Origin: Bacteroidales bacterium
Lineage (GTDB): Bacteria > Bacteroidota > Bacteroidia > Bacteroidales > VadinHA17
Assembly: GCA_021371855.1 (NCBI GenBank)
Contig: JAJFVL010000040.1
Coordinates: forward strand, 40,018 to 104,017
Length of the DNA: 64,000 nt
Direction: 5' to 3'
Every line of letters starts with the position of its first letter. The first letter of the stretch is position 1. The position numbers and the translations under genes were made by a program. The notes below the pieces were generated by a model that ran no database searches, was not told where the DNA came from, and was given only the letters and a program-made list of their open reading frames with translations. Positions 29,501 to 38,511 of this stretch are shown piece after piece.

Positions 29501-31087
29501 TTAAGCCTCTTCAATAACCTTCCAGCCCATTGCATCGGCCAGTGAATGAACCTGTTCGTTCAGGTCTCCGTAAAATGTAACCCTGTGCCAACCCCATTTG
29601 TCCCACATGGTGAAAAGCTTTTCAATATCCCCGACTGGTTCAGCACACAATTTTGTTCTGCATGCCCTGTCGTCAGGATCATTATCAACTGCGACAGCCT
29701 GGTGAAAAAGTATTTCTTTCTCTTCTTTCCTGATTTCAAGTGTTGTAGTCAGATAATTTACGGGAAGTATTGATTGTACCGAAGCTCCGCTCCTGTCTTC
29801 TGAATGAGTCATTATCCTGAATGGATTGGTTCCTCCCTTAGGGCCAAACACTTTATTGGAAGCGACACAGTGAGCATAAATGATCTGGTTTTTTGAAGTG
29901 TCAATTACAGGGTCTGATATGAATCCAGGTCTGCCGTTTGTCATTGTAGAAAAAGCAAGCATGGTTGCAGCAGACCGGATATCACATTCACAGGCACCGA
30001 TCAGACCTTCATTACATAATTCATAAAAACCAAGACATGGATATGCATGAATATGCCCTCCGTAGAAACCTCCAAGACAATTAATGGTTATCGCATTAGC
30101 TTCATGTTTTTTCAGAACCGATTTCATGCCAATATACATGGCAGCTGAAGTAACCAGGGTATCATGAGGTACATTTATTATTTCAAGAGCTGACTTATTC
30201 CAGTGTTCAACAATTCCCTCCGCCTCATCTTTATCTGCCGCGCTCCATGCAGCATTAACTTCTGCAAACGAAATATACTCAAGCGGAATATTCATTATCG
30301 GTTCAGCTATTTTGGGGTCCTGGTCTTTAACAGCCAGTATCTTTGAACTTTTAAGCCGCCTGATGCACTCTTCAGGGGATAATGATTGAATATTATTGGC
30401 TGTCGGTATATAATTTCCCTTTGGCCTTGTAGCATTAATACGTGCGCTTTTTGTTGCTGCAGCAAAATCAGCAGCAGTTCCACCCTTCCCTATTATTTTA
30501 AAACAACTTACTGCAGCCAGCAGATCTTCCATGCGCGACGAAGCTACGAATCCAACATTCGGAGTGTTCTCCCGGATGAATGATGAAGTGTAAACCAGGA
30601 ATCCTCCGCTGCCTCCAAATTGAAAATCAGCATAAAGAACAGGCTTTCCGGTTTTGGCTATGGTTTGGACTACCTTGTTCCAGCAGTTCATCTGATAAAC
30701 AATATATCCATCGATCAAATCGGGAATATCTTTCCCGGCTATTTTCTCTGCATCCTCAGGTCCGGTTGCAAGTCCTGGAAGAAATTCAAAATCGGGGAAA
30801 TTTTTTGTCAGGGCTGTGTTTATCTTCTCCATTACAGGATTAAAATCAAACCCTATATTTGGCCAGTCAGGCTTTGCCTGCACCGGGGCATGCAATGAAT
30901 AAACAAGACGGATCCTTAATTTTTTATTACGACCCGCGGAAGAACAAGAGGTATTGACTAAACTCAATGGAGCCAATGCCATACATGCAGCACATACGGA
31001 ACATGATGAAATAAAATTTCTCCTTGTAACATTTACCACATTGCTTTTTTGAATAAAGGCCAGATTTGTTGAAGTTTCACGTTTCAT
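29501..31087 (-). CDS. Tat-exported protein resembling L-fucose/L-arabinose isomerases
   Basis: 528 residues with a twin-arginine signal (NVTRRNFISSCSVCAACM), indicating export in folded form. The body looks like the fucose/arabinose isomerase fold: an N-terminal Rossmann-like region (IDGYIVYQMNCWNKVVQTI) and a C-terminal segment with CLGGFYGGHIHAYPCLG and GLIGACECDIRS. The Cys-rich signal region could also contain a lipidation site. Soluble isomerases of this fold are normally cytoplasmic, so the substrate and activity are uncertain. It stands alone, with 118 bp to the upstream-oriented gene and no operon partner. Confidence 0.6.
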   Translation of the reverse strand: MKRETSTNLAFIQKSNVVNVTRRNFISSCSVCAACMALAPLSLVNTSCSSAGRNKKLRIRLVYSLHAPVQAKPDWPNIGFDFNPVMEKINTALTKNFPDFEFLPGLATGPEDAEKIAGKDIPDLIDGYIVYQMNCWNKVVQTIAKTGKPVLYADFQFGGSGGFLVYTSSFIRENTPNVGFVASSRMEDLLAAVSCFKIIGKGGTAADFAAATKSARINATRPKGNYIPTANNIQSLSPEECIRRLKSSKILAVKDQDPKIAEPIMNIPLEYISFAEVNAAWSAADKDEAEGIVEHWNKSALEIINVPHDTLVTSAAMYIGMKSVLKKHEANAITINCLGGFYGGHIHAYPCLGFYELCNEGLIGACECDIRSAATMLAFSTMTNGRPGFISDPVIDTSKNQIIYAHCVASNKVFGPKGGTNPFRIMTHSEDRSGASVQSILPVNYLTTTLEIRKEEKEILFHQAVAVDNDPDDRACRTKLCAEPVGDIEKLFTMWDKWGWHRVTFYGDLNEQVHSLADAMGWKVIEEA

Positions 31088-31461
31088 ATTCTTAGAAATT
31101 TATACAACAAACTTTAATCCAAATACTTGTTATTAAATGTACAAATTATATAGAGAATATCGCCACTATAAAATTACCTTTCTTGCAGTGCTTCTATCTT
31201 TTTGTCATTTTTCATCATTCCAGCTGCTTTGATACTTATATCCCTATTTGTCTCTCTATGTCTGCCTCTCCCGTTTTCGATCCACCCCAACCCAACCCCT
31301 CTCTTAAAGGTGTTGAGCTATATCGTTAATTATCTATACATTACACCAATTCTCTTTCAGGAGATGGAGGAATTCAAAAGAAGCTTATTTAGAAAACGCC
31401 ATCAAAAAAACAGGAAAGCGGATACGGAATTAACCGATGAAAAGAAATCACAGGAAAATAG

Positions 31462-31469
31462 TACCTTTG
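31462..31469 (+). promoter_or_regulatory. Candidate -7 element for rbfA
   Basis: TACCTTTG matches TAnnTTTG and lies 21 bp before the rbfA ATG. No clear -33 element is visible. Confidence 0.45.
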
Positions 31470-31490
31470 CCAGATTAAAATAAATTGGCC

Positions 31491-31829
31491 ATGGAATCGA
31501 CAAGACAGAAAAAAGTATCGCGCTTAATCCAGAAAGAGCTGGCCGACATTTTCCTTAAAAGAGGTAATGAATTTGTCCACGGGAAATTAGTATCAATTAC
31601 AAGAGTAAGAGTCAGTCCCGATCTCTCTTTTGCAAAAGTTTATATAAGTATCTTCCCGGCAACAAATCAGGAGGATATTCTTAAATCAATTCAGGATCAT
31701 TCTTCAAAGATCAGATTTGATCTGGGGCAAAAAGTAAGATCCCAGCTCCGTATCGTTCCGGAGATTGCATTTCACATTGATGATAGTCTTGACTATATTG
31801 ATAAAATAGACAAGTTACTGAAATCCTGA
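31491..31829 (+). CDS. rbfA: Ribosome-binding factor A
   Basis: 112 residues from ATG 31491; a TTG six bases upstream is not needed. The KH-like domain motifs are STRQKKVSRLIQKELADIF at the start, the ISITRVRVSPDLSFAKVYIS strand region, and RIVPEIAFHIDDSLDYIDKI. RbfA matures the 30S subunit by aiding 16S rRNA 5'-end processing, especially in the cold. It is followed 7 bp later by a methyltransferase and then the LolE-like permease, a gene order found in other Bacteroidota. Confidence 0.93.
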   Translation: MESTRQKKVSRLIQKELADIFLKRGNEFVHGKLVSITRVRVSPDLSFAKVYISIFPATNQEDILKSIQDHSSKIRFDLGQKVRSQLRIVPEIAFHIDDSLDYIDKIDKLLKS

Positions 31830-31836
31830 TATATCT

Positions 31837-32646
31837 ATGCAATACGAACCTATAAAAAGATCGTTGGGCAGGATCTTTACTAAGTCGCTCTTTTTAAGAA
31901 AAACCCTTTATTTTCTTCTTGACATTCTCCTTCTGCGTACATGGCATGTAAAAAAGGCATTACGTGATATCTCCGACCAGTTTCAGGGAGATGCATCAGT
32001 GCTGGATGCGGGATCCGGATTTGGTCAGTATACCTGGCGTATGAGCAGAATGAATCGCAGGTGGAAGATAAAGGGTATTGATATCGATCGTGAACAGATC
32101 GAAGATTGCACAAAGTTTTTTAAAAAAACTGGGCTATCTGACCGGGTAACTTTCCAGACTTGCGATCTGACCACTCTGGCTGAACCCGATAGCTATAACA
32201 TCATTATTTCAGTTGATGTGATGGAACATATTGAAAAAGATGTCCTGGTACTGCAAAATTTCCACAAGTCATTGAGAAACAATGGCATCCTGCTGATATC
32301 AACTCCTTCTGATAAAGGTGGTTCGGATGTACATAGCGGTAAAGATGAATCATTTATTGATGAACATGTGAGAGGCGGTTACAGTGTAAATGATATTACC
32401 GAAAAATTATCCCTGGCAGGTTTCAGATCTGTTAATGTAAAATTTACTTATGGAAACCCAGGTAAAATCTCATGGCGATTATCTATGAAATATCCCATTA
32501 AGATGCTTAATCTTTCCTATCTGTTTTTTATCATCCTCCCGATTTACTATTTGGCTATTTTCCCGTTCTCATTGATACTTAACTATTTCGATCTGTGTTT
32601 AACCCATAAAACCGGTACCGGATTACTTGTTACTGCAAGAAAATAA
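31837..32646 (+). CDS. SAM-dependent class I methyltransferase with C-terminal membrane helix
   Basis: 269 residues. The SAM-binding motif I is VLDAGSGFGQYTW (about residues 55-67), followed by KGIDIDREQ and the SVDVMEHIEKD post-motif. A hydrophobic segment near residues 224-248 suggests membrane attachment, unusual for soluble small-molecule methyltransferases. The target cannot be predicted. It sits between rbfA and the LolE-like gene with very short gaps (7 and 5 bp), so it is cotranscribed with them. Confidence 0.82.
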   Translation: MQYEPIKRSLGRIFTKSLFLRKTLYFLLDILLLRTWHVKKALRDISDQFQGDASVLDAGSGFGQYTWRMSRMNRRWKIKGIDIDREQIEDCTKFFKKTGLSDRVTFQTCDLTTLAEPDSYNIIISVDVMEHIEKDVLVLQNFHKSLRNNGILLISTPSDKGGSDVHSGKDESFIDEHVRGGYSVNDITEKLSLAGFRSVNVKFTYGNPGKISWRLSMKYPIKMLNLSYLFFIILPIYYLAIFPFSLILNYFDLCLTHKTGTGLLVTARK

Positions 32647-32651
32647 CAGAA

Positions 32652-33875
32652 GTGAAAATCTCTTTATATATAGCCAAAAGGTACCTGTTCGCTAAAAAAT
32701 CGCGAAATGCCATAAACATTATATCAGCCGTGTCGGTAGCTGGTGTTGCTGTCGGTACCATGGCCCTTATAATTGTTCTTTCCGTCTTTAACGGACTTGA
32801 AACAATGGTGAATGCTATTTTCAACACGTTTGATCCTGATATTAAGATTACAGCAGCAGCAGGCAAAACCTTTGTTGCCGATACATCGCGCCTGAAACTT
32901 CTGGCTAATGTTGATGGTCTTTCCTGCTACTCTCTTACCATTGAAGAAAATGCACTTCTCAGATATGGTGACCGGCAATTTATTGCAACCATTAAAGGTG
33001 TTGATGATAACTATGCCATGGTGACGAATATCGACAGCTCAATGTGGGACGGAAGTTTCACACTCAGGTCAGATAATGGCCGGCCATTCGCGATTCCAGG
33101 AATCGGTGTTGCTCAATATCTTGGGATCAGGGTTAATTTTATTACTCCATTAAACCTTTATGTTCCAAAAAGATCAGGCGACATTAAATTGACTGCTGAA
33201 GATGCGTTTAACAGGAAGTTTATCTTTCCTTCGGGGATCTTTGAAGTTGAAAAAGAATACGATTCAAAATATGTTTATGTCCCTATTGAATTTGCACGGG
33301 AACTGATTGATCTGAAAGAAGGTGTAAGCTCTGTTGAGGTAAAATTTGCAGAACAAGCCGATCCACGGGCGGTTCAAAAAAGTATTGTGAAGATTTTTAA
33401 TAAAGGATTCGTCGTTCAGAACAGATATGAACAACAGGAGCTTTTTTACAAAGTGATGCGCTCCGAAAGGCTTGCCATATTCTTCATTCTCACTCTTATC
33501 CTTATAATTGCTTCATTCAATATAATAGGTTCGCTTACTATGTTGATAATTGAAAAAAAACGTGATATAGATATATTGAAGAGCCTGGGTGCTGATAAAG
33601 ACCTTATCCGAAAGATTTTTATATTTGAGGGATGGCTTATCTCCATAATCGGAGCTTTCGCAGGTATCATTCTTGGCTTTATTATATGCTGGTTACAACA
33701 AAGGTTTGGACTCGTAAAACTACATAGCGAATCTCTTATTATGGACGCTTATCCGGTTGTTATGAAGATTAAAGATTTTATTATTGTTCCGGCAACTGTC
33801 CTGCTGATTGGATATTGGGCAGCATGGTATCCAGTCCGTTATCTTACAAAGAAATTTCTGAAAAATGAGGGATAG
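32652..33875 (+). CDS. lolE: LolC/LolE-like FtsX-family ABC transporter permease
   Basis: 407 residues beginning at a GTG that gives the family N-terminus (KISLYIAKRYLFAKKSRNAINII). Topology is one N-terminal helix (about 27-48), a large periplasmic domain, and three C-terminal helices with the FtsX motif around IIEKKRDIDILKSLGADKDLIRKIF. Such permeases, with an LolD ATPase, extract lipoproteins from the inner membrane or drive related envelope transport. The ATPase is not encoded nearby. In this phylum the exact role of these homologues is not always lipoprotein sorting. Confidence 0.85.
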   Translation: MKISLYIAKRYLFAKKSRNAINIISAVSVAGVAVGTMALIIVLSVFNGLETMVNAIFNTFDPDIKITAAAGKTFVADTSRLKLLANVDGLSCYSLTIEENALLRYGDRQFIATIKGVDDNYAMVTNIDSSMWDGSFTLRSDNGRPFAIPGIGVAQYLGIRVNFITPLNLYVPKRSGDIKLTAEDAFNRKFIFPSGIFEVEKEYDSKYVYVPIEFARELIDLKEGVSSVEVKFAEQADPRAVQKSIVKIFNKGFVVQNRYEQQELFYKVMRSERLAIFFILTLILIIASFNIIGSLTMLIIEKKRDIDILKSLGADKDLIRKIFIFEGWLISIIGAFAGIILGFIICWLQQRFGLVKLHSESLIMDAYPVVMKIKDFIIVPATVLLIGYWAAWYPVRYLTKKFLKNEG

Positions 33876-33960
33876 CAGCCTGCGGATGTTTCAACTTTTA
33901 ATAACTGGATTAACACGACAGATGCAAAAAAATGAGAAAAATGCTTAATAATTAAGTTTT

Positions 33961-34737
33961 ATGACCCGGGGTATTCTTCTAATATTTATTCCGCTTTTGA
34001 TAATAGCGGCTTCTTGTTCCAGCAGAAAAAGCAAACTGGACCGGAATGGCCTGATTCCTGAAAAGCAACTGGTTTCTATCCTGACTGACGTTCAAATAGC
34101 CGATGGTCTTGTTTCTCTTCCGAATATAAATCCCTGGCTTGCTTCTCCTGATTCTATTACATCTTATTCAAAAATCATTGAAAAACATGGTTACACAAAA
34201 GATGCAATGGATAAGACAATGAAATTCTATTTCGTTAAAAAGCCTAAGAAACTTATTGCAATTTACGATAAGGTCCTTGGAGATTTAAGTAAGATGGAGG
34301 CTCTTCTTATTGAAGATAAGCAGGCAAAACCTGAAAAACGAGCTGCTGAACTATGGACCGGGAAAGAGTTTTATTCATTTCCGGCTTCCTCGGGGAGTGA
34401 ATCGACAAGTTTTGATGTAACTCTTACCGGACCAACAATTTATTATCTCTCATTGACTGCCACTGTATTCCCCGATGATCAGTCAGCTAATCCCCGGATA
34501 AATATCTATTCGTGCCACCCCGATAGTGTTGATACAGGAAAACGAAGGTACATTGAAACATTAGACTACATAAAAGATGGCTATCCTCATACATTTAGCA
34601 TCAAATTAAATAACCCGGAGAGTGCTGCCCTCCATTTCAGAGGTTGTCTGTATGATTTTGAGAACAATCCTGATGATTTCTGGAGACATGCTGTAATTGA
34701 GAACATTTCACTTTACTCTTCTGCAGAATTGAGATGA
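33961..34737 (+). CDS. DUF4296 domain lipoprotein
   Basis: 258 residues with a signal peptide and lipobox-like IIAASC. Residues 30-120 match DUF4296: LIPEKQLVSILTDVQIADG, followed by the YGYTKDAMDKTMKFYFVKKPKK-type helical region (here GYTKDAMDKTMKFYFVK). The C-terminal half is a beta-rich extension of unknown function. The stop overlaps the next start as ATGA, coupling it to the amidohydrolase; this pair is common in Bacteroidota. Confidence 0.78.
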   Translation: MTRGILLIFIPLLIIAASCSSRKSKLDRNGLIPEKQLVSILTDVQIADGLVSLPNINPWLASPDSITSYSKIIEKHGYTKDAMDKTMKFYFVKKPKKLIAIYDKVLGDLSKMEALLIEDKQAKPEKRAAELWTGKEFYSFPASSGSESTSFDVTLTGPTIYYLSLTATVFPDDQSANPRINIYSCHPDSVDTGKRRYIETLDYIKDGYPHTFSIKLNNPESAALHFRGCLYDFENNPDDFWRHAVIENISLYSSAELR

Positions 34738-35909
34738 AACGCTTTTCAGCCCAATACGTCATCACTAACTCAGGCCCCCCCCTTAAAAGAGCTGTGATTA
34801 CTGCTGATGATAATGGTACTATCGTTAATATAGAAGATACAAAAGGCAATCTGGAAGAAACCCATTCTCTTGAATTCTATAATGGTATTCTGATCCCTGG
34901 ATTTGTGAATTGCCATTGCCATACGGAGCTGTCGCACATGAAAGGCTCGATTGCTCAGAAAAGCAGCCTGGGCGGCTTTATCGAAAAGGTCCGGACAAAC
35001 AGGGATAATAACATTGAAAACATCGATAATGCAATATCTGCGGCCGATAATGAAATGTTAAAAGAAGGAGTAATATTATGTGCCGACATCTGTAACACTT
35101 CTTCCTCTTTCAAGACAAAAAAAGAGAGCAGGATCAGCTATTTTAGCCTTCTCGAGGTATTCGGAATTGACCCTGAAAGGGCCGGCCACCGTATGGATGA
35201 AATTATTAAAGTTGCAGAAACTGCTAAAGAGATGGATCTCCCTTTCTCGTTTGTTCCCCACTCTGTTTATTCATTGTCGCTACCTCTTTTCAGACTTCTG
35301 AGGGCAAAGAACGAGAACAACACTGTTACCTCTATTCACTTTATGGAAACAGAAGGGGAAAAACAATTCTTAGAGAATCATTCAGGCCCGCTTATGACCT
35401 CATACCAGCACTCAGGATTGGTTCCGGTGAGGCTTGAAACAGTTAAAAATCATATTGATGCTGTCCTGAATGAAATTACTCTTAACGGGAACCTCATACT
35501 TGTCCATAACACTTTTATTGACAAGGGAACAATAAGAAGTCTCAGGAAAAGAGAAAATCTGTTCTGGTGTATATGCCCAAATTCAAATATCTACATCGAA
35601 AATAAAATCCCTCCGCTTGATCTGCTTATTGAAGAAGGTTGTGAAATCGTGATTGGGACAGACAGCCTTGCTTCGAACAGCAGGCTCAGTATCATTGAAG
35701 AACTTAAGACTCTGCAGTTTAAATTCCCTTCTTTATCAATTGAAGAACTTGTCCGATGGGCTACTTTCAACGGGGCTAAAGCCTTGGGAAAAGAAAACCG
35801 GTACGGCAGGATTGAACCCGGAAAAATGCCGGGATTACTTCTTCTTCAGAATGTTGACCTCATTAACATGAAGCTGTTACCAGATAGTTTCGTTACAAGA
35901 CTGGTTTAG
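34734..35909 (+). CDS. Amidohydrolase-superfamily deaminase/chlorohydrolase-like protein
   Basis: 391 residues with metal-ligand motifs of the superfamily: PGFVNCHCHTELS (HxH), the SIHFMETEGE histidine, LVHNTFID and IGTDSLASNS. The arrangement resembles 5-methylthioadenosine/SAH deaminases, guanine deaminase-like and aminofutalosine deaminases; the substrate cannot be chosen from sequence alone. Translation is coupled to the DUF4296 lipoprotein by an ATGA overlap. A C-rich run, ccccccc, lies near its 5' end. Confidence 0.82.
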   Translation: MKRFSAQYVITNSGPPLKRAVITADDNGTIVNIEDTKGNLEETHSLEFYNGILIPGFVNCHCHTELSHMKGSIAQKSSLGGFIEKVRTNRDNNIENIDNAISAADNEMLKEGVILCADICNTSSSFKTKKESRISYFSLLEVFGIDPERAGHRMDEIIKVAETAKEMDLPFSFVPHSVYSLSLPLFRLLRAKNENNTVTSIHFMETEGEKQFLENHSGPLMTSYQHSGLVPVRLETVKNHIDAVLNEITLNGNLILVHNTFIDKGTIRSLRKRENLFWCICPNSNIYIENKIPPLDLLIEEGCEIVIGTDSLASNSRLSIIEELKTLQFKFPSLSIEELVRWATFNGAKALGKENRYGRIEPGKMPGLLLLQNVDLINMKLLPDSFVTRLV

Positions 35910-35981
35910 AAACTGTCGGCTTTCCCATATTTGCCTTCAAGGTTTATGCAGACGGGACCCAAAGTATTATGTAATTTATAT

Positions 35982-35989
35982 TAATTTTG
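35982..35989 (+). promoter_or_regulatory. Candidate -7 element for the radical SAM gene
   Basis: TAATTTTG matches TAnnTTTG, 21 bp before the ATG at 36011. A GGACCC/GGGACCC pair flanks the region. No convincing -33 element is seen. Confidence 0.4.
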
Positions 35990-36010
35990 GACCCGGTAAA
36001 AGGATAAAAA

Positions 36011-36793
36011 ATGGCCACATTTCTATTTGATAAAATAATATTCGGGCCTGTGAAAAGCAGGAGATTGGGAGTTTCGCTGGGTATCAATTTATTACCCACC
36101 AAAAAAAAGATCTGTAATTTCAATTGCATTTATTGTGAATGCGGATGGACACAAAATCTTGACAAAGCAGTCAGCCAGCTTCCCGGCCGCCAAGAGGTCT
36201 ATGAGGCACTCGATCATAAACTTTCAGCGATGAAAGAAAAGAACCAGGCCCCTGATGTAATTACATATGCAGGTAACGGAGAGCCAACTCTTCACCCCGA
36301 TTTCCCGGGAATAATTGACGACAGCATCTTTTTAAGAAACAAATTCTTCCCAAAAGCAAAAATTGCAGTTCTATCCAATGCCACTACTATTGACAATCCG
36401 CTTATCAAATCTGCTTTGCTGAAAGTCGACATGAACATTCTTAAACTCGACTCGGCATTCGACTCAACCATTAAATTGCATAATCAGCCAAGGGTTAATA
36501 TTAATGCTGAAGAACTTATTGATAAGCTGGCCGGATTCGGCGGAAAACTAATAATTCAGACCCTTTTCTTACGTGGAACATATAACGGTTCTGTTATTGA
36601 CAATACAACTCCGGCCGAGATCAATGCATGGCTTAAAGCTGTTGAAAGAATAAAACCTTCGGAAGTAATGATATATACGATATCGAGGGATACTCCTGAG
36701 GGTGCACAATTGAATAAAGTTCCTGTTAAGGAGTTAAAAGGAATAGCCGAACTTGTCGGGAAACTGGGTATTAAGACACAGGTTTCGGGTTAG
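36011..36793 (+). CDS. Radical SAM protein (COG0731-like)
   Basis: 260 residues. The iron-sulfur cluster motif is CNFNCIYC (CxxxCxxC) at about residues 37-44, preceded by the family lead-in FGPVKSRRLGVSLGINLLP, and YAGNGEPTLHPDF is the GGEP-like SAM-binding motif. This is the small Fe-S oxidoreductase group related to wyosine-synthesis enzymes, but the reaction in bacteria is unknown. It is followed two bases later by a TTG-initiated glycosyltransferase, so the pair is likely cotranscribed. Confidence 0.85.
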   Translation: MATFLFDKIIFGPVKSRRLGVSLGINLLPTKKKICNFNCIYCECGWTQNLDKAVSQLPGRQEVYEALDHKLSAMKEKNQAPDVITYAGNGEPTLHPDFPGIIDDSIFLRNKFFPKAKIAVLSNATTIDNPLIKSALLKVDMNILKLDSAFDSTIKLHNQPRVNINAEELIDKLAGFGGKLIIQTLFLRGTYNGSVIDNTTPAEINAWLKAVERIKPSEVMIYTISRDTPEGAQLNKVPVKELKGIAELVGKLGIKTQVSG

Positions 36794-36795
36794 AT

Positions 36796-37968
36796 TTGAA
36801 TAAAAGCTATAATATACTCATCTGTCCGCTTGAGTGGGGACTAGGTCATGCCACCCGTATGATCCCTCTTGCAAGGAAACTTCAGGAGATGAATAACAAT
36901 GTCTTTATTGCTTCAGGCGAAGAGCATTTATCATTGTTCCGTGATGAATTACCCGGATTATCATATATAAAATTTCATGGATTTAAACCAGGCTACTCCC
37001 GGTTCCTTCCCCAGTATTTTGTCCTTCTGCTGGAGACTCCACTGCTTATATACCATATTGTCCTTGAGCATTTCAGACTTAAAAAGATCATTCGCGAGCA
37101 TGCTATTGATATTGTAATCAGCGATAACCGTTTCGGGCTATGGAACAGTAAGGTCAAAACGGTATATATTACTCATATGCTTCTGATCCCCATGCCTAAA
37201 CCTCTGAGATCACTGGAATTCATTGGTGTCTTTCTGCACAGGTTTATCATTAAGAAATATTCGCTTTGTTTTGTACCTGATCTGCCAGGAAAGGTAAATT
37301 TATCAGGAAGATTATCGCACTGTGTTAAGATTCCTGACAATGTAAGATATATTGGAATACTGTCGAGGTTTAATATATCAGGATCGCCCCTGCAGGAGAA
37401 TCCTGTAAAATTCCGGCACAATACTGTGATCCTTTCCGGACCTGAACCACAAAGGGGGATTCTTAAAAGGAAGCTTTCAGCACTTTTGAAAGATCACTAT
37501 CCCAAAACTATAGTATTTGAAGGTAATCCGGATAAACACAGAAAGGTCAACAGTTCGGATAATATTTTATACTTTAACCATCTTCCTGCTGCCGGGATGA
37601 AAGAAATAATTACAGGGAGTGAAAGCATTGTTGCACGATCGGGATACACAACAATAATGGATCTTATAAGCCTGAATTGCAGTGCATTGCTGATTCCGAC
37701 ACCAGGTCAGACAGAGCAGGAATACCTTGCCGGGTACCTCTCTGAAAAAGGATGGTTTTCAACAATCCCACAATGTAAATTAAAAGAGGGTATTTCTCTC
37801 ATATCAAATCAGATCAACCTGCCGGATGAAATAATTGAACAAAGCCTGATGCTTTTAACGGAGGCATTAAAGGAGCTATTAGAAGAACCAGCTAAAGAGT
37901 CCAAGGCCAAGACATCCTATCAGGTATCCGGACCAAACCTGGCTGGGATTATGGGCGTTCAGTCGTAA
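36796..37968 (+). CDS. MurG-like glycosyltransferase (GT-B fold)
   Basis: 390 residues beginning at TTG 36796. This start is needed to include the conserved entry ILICPLEWGLGHATRMIPLA; the next in-frame ATG falls inside that motif. The C-terminal half has the nucleotide-sugar pocket GSESIVARSGYTTIMDLI and LIPTPGQTEQEYLAGYL, as in MurG/GT28-type enzymes. Substrate unknown. The last 90 bp overlap the end of the opposite-strand PAP2-like gene. Confidence 0.8.
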   Translation: MNKSYNILICPLEWGLGHATRMIPLARKLQEMNNNVFIASGEEHLSLFRDELPGLSYIKFHGFKPGYSRFLPQYFVLLLETPLLIYHIVLEHFRLKKIIREHAIDIVISDNRFGLWNSKVKTVYITHMLLIPMPKPLRSLEFIGVFLHRFIIKKYSLCFVPDLPGKVNLSGRLSHCVKIPDNVRYIGILSRFNISGSPLQENPVKFRHNTVILSGPEPQRGILKRKLSALLKDHYPKTIVFEGNPDKHRKVNSSDNILYFNHLPAAGMKEIITGSESIVARSGYTTIMDLISLNCSALLIPTPGQTEQEYLAGYLSEKGWFSTIPQCKLKEGISLISNQINLPDEIIEQSLMLLTEALKELLEEPAKESKAKTSYQVSGPNLAGIMGVQS

Positions 37969-38511
37969 CCTTGACGACAGCACCAGTCCTGATATCATAA
38001 TAACTGAAATCAGGTACCACACAAGAGACGAATCAAGCTTAAAGGAAAGTATTAATACCAGAGCTGTAAGTGCCCCGGCTCCCACTGAATGAATTGATAT
38101 TTTCCACCAGAAATTTATAACTGTAACTGCCAGCGAAATAAAGAAAGCAGCAAGAAGAAATGATTTCAGGAACAGAGGTATCGGGAACCTGAATATGATA
38201 AATGATGTGGATGCATAAAGGAGTGTCGTCAGTAAAAGAGGTATAATCCTTTCTTGCCTGTTCTCAATAGTCCATGAACTTATTATATTTTTATATATAA
38301 AAAACGGTATTATCGATAGTGGTAATAAAACATTGTTTATCAACACGATAAGAAACAATAACTTTTTAAAATTAAAAGGGAGATATCCCAAAAGTGTAGG
38401 TCCTGAAAAGATTATTATCATACCGTACAATGGCATCAACAATGGATGAAAAATAACCGAAATCGTTTTGGCCGATTTATCTAAAAAATCTTTTTCTTCG
38501 TCAGTGCCCAT
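37879..38511 (-). CDS. PAP2-like integral membrane protein
   Basis: 210 residues with about six membrane helices. The ATG at 38511 overlaps the rpoN stop as TGATG. A weak PAP2 signature is visible: KISIHSVGAGAL carries the first histidine and SRLRLNAHNPSQVWSGY the second motif. Such proteins dephosphorylate lipid phosphates, but the first arginine-rich motif is degenerate, so catalysis is not certain. It is coupled to rpoN, and its 3' end overlaps the opposite-strand glycosyltransferase by 90 bp. Confidence 0.72.
   Translation of the reverse strand: MGTDEEKDFLDKSAKTISVIFHPLLMPLYGMIIIFSGPTLLGYLPFNFKKLLFLIVLINNVLLPLSIIPFFIYKNIISSWTIENRQERIIPLLLTTLLYASTSFIIFRFPIPLFLKSFLLAAFFISLAVTVINFWWKISIHSVGAGALTALVLILSFKLDSSLVWYLISVIMISGLVLSSRLRLNAHNPSQVWSGYLIGCLGLGLFSWFF

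Noticed and set aside
31202..31483. Open frame of 93 codons upstream of rbfA
   Set aside because: Hydrophobic and low-complexity start, no family resemblance, contains a palindromic-repeat relic (around 31290-31320) and overlaps the candidate rbfA -7 element; probably non-coding.
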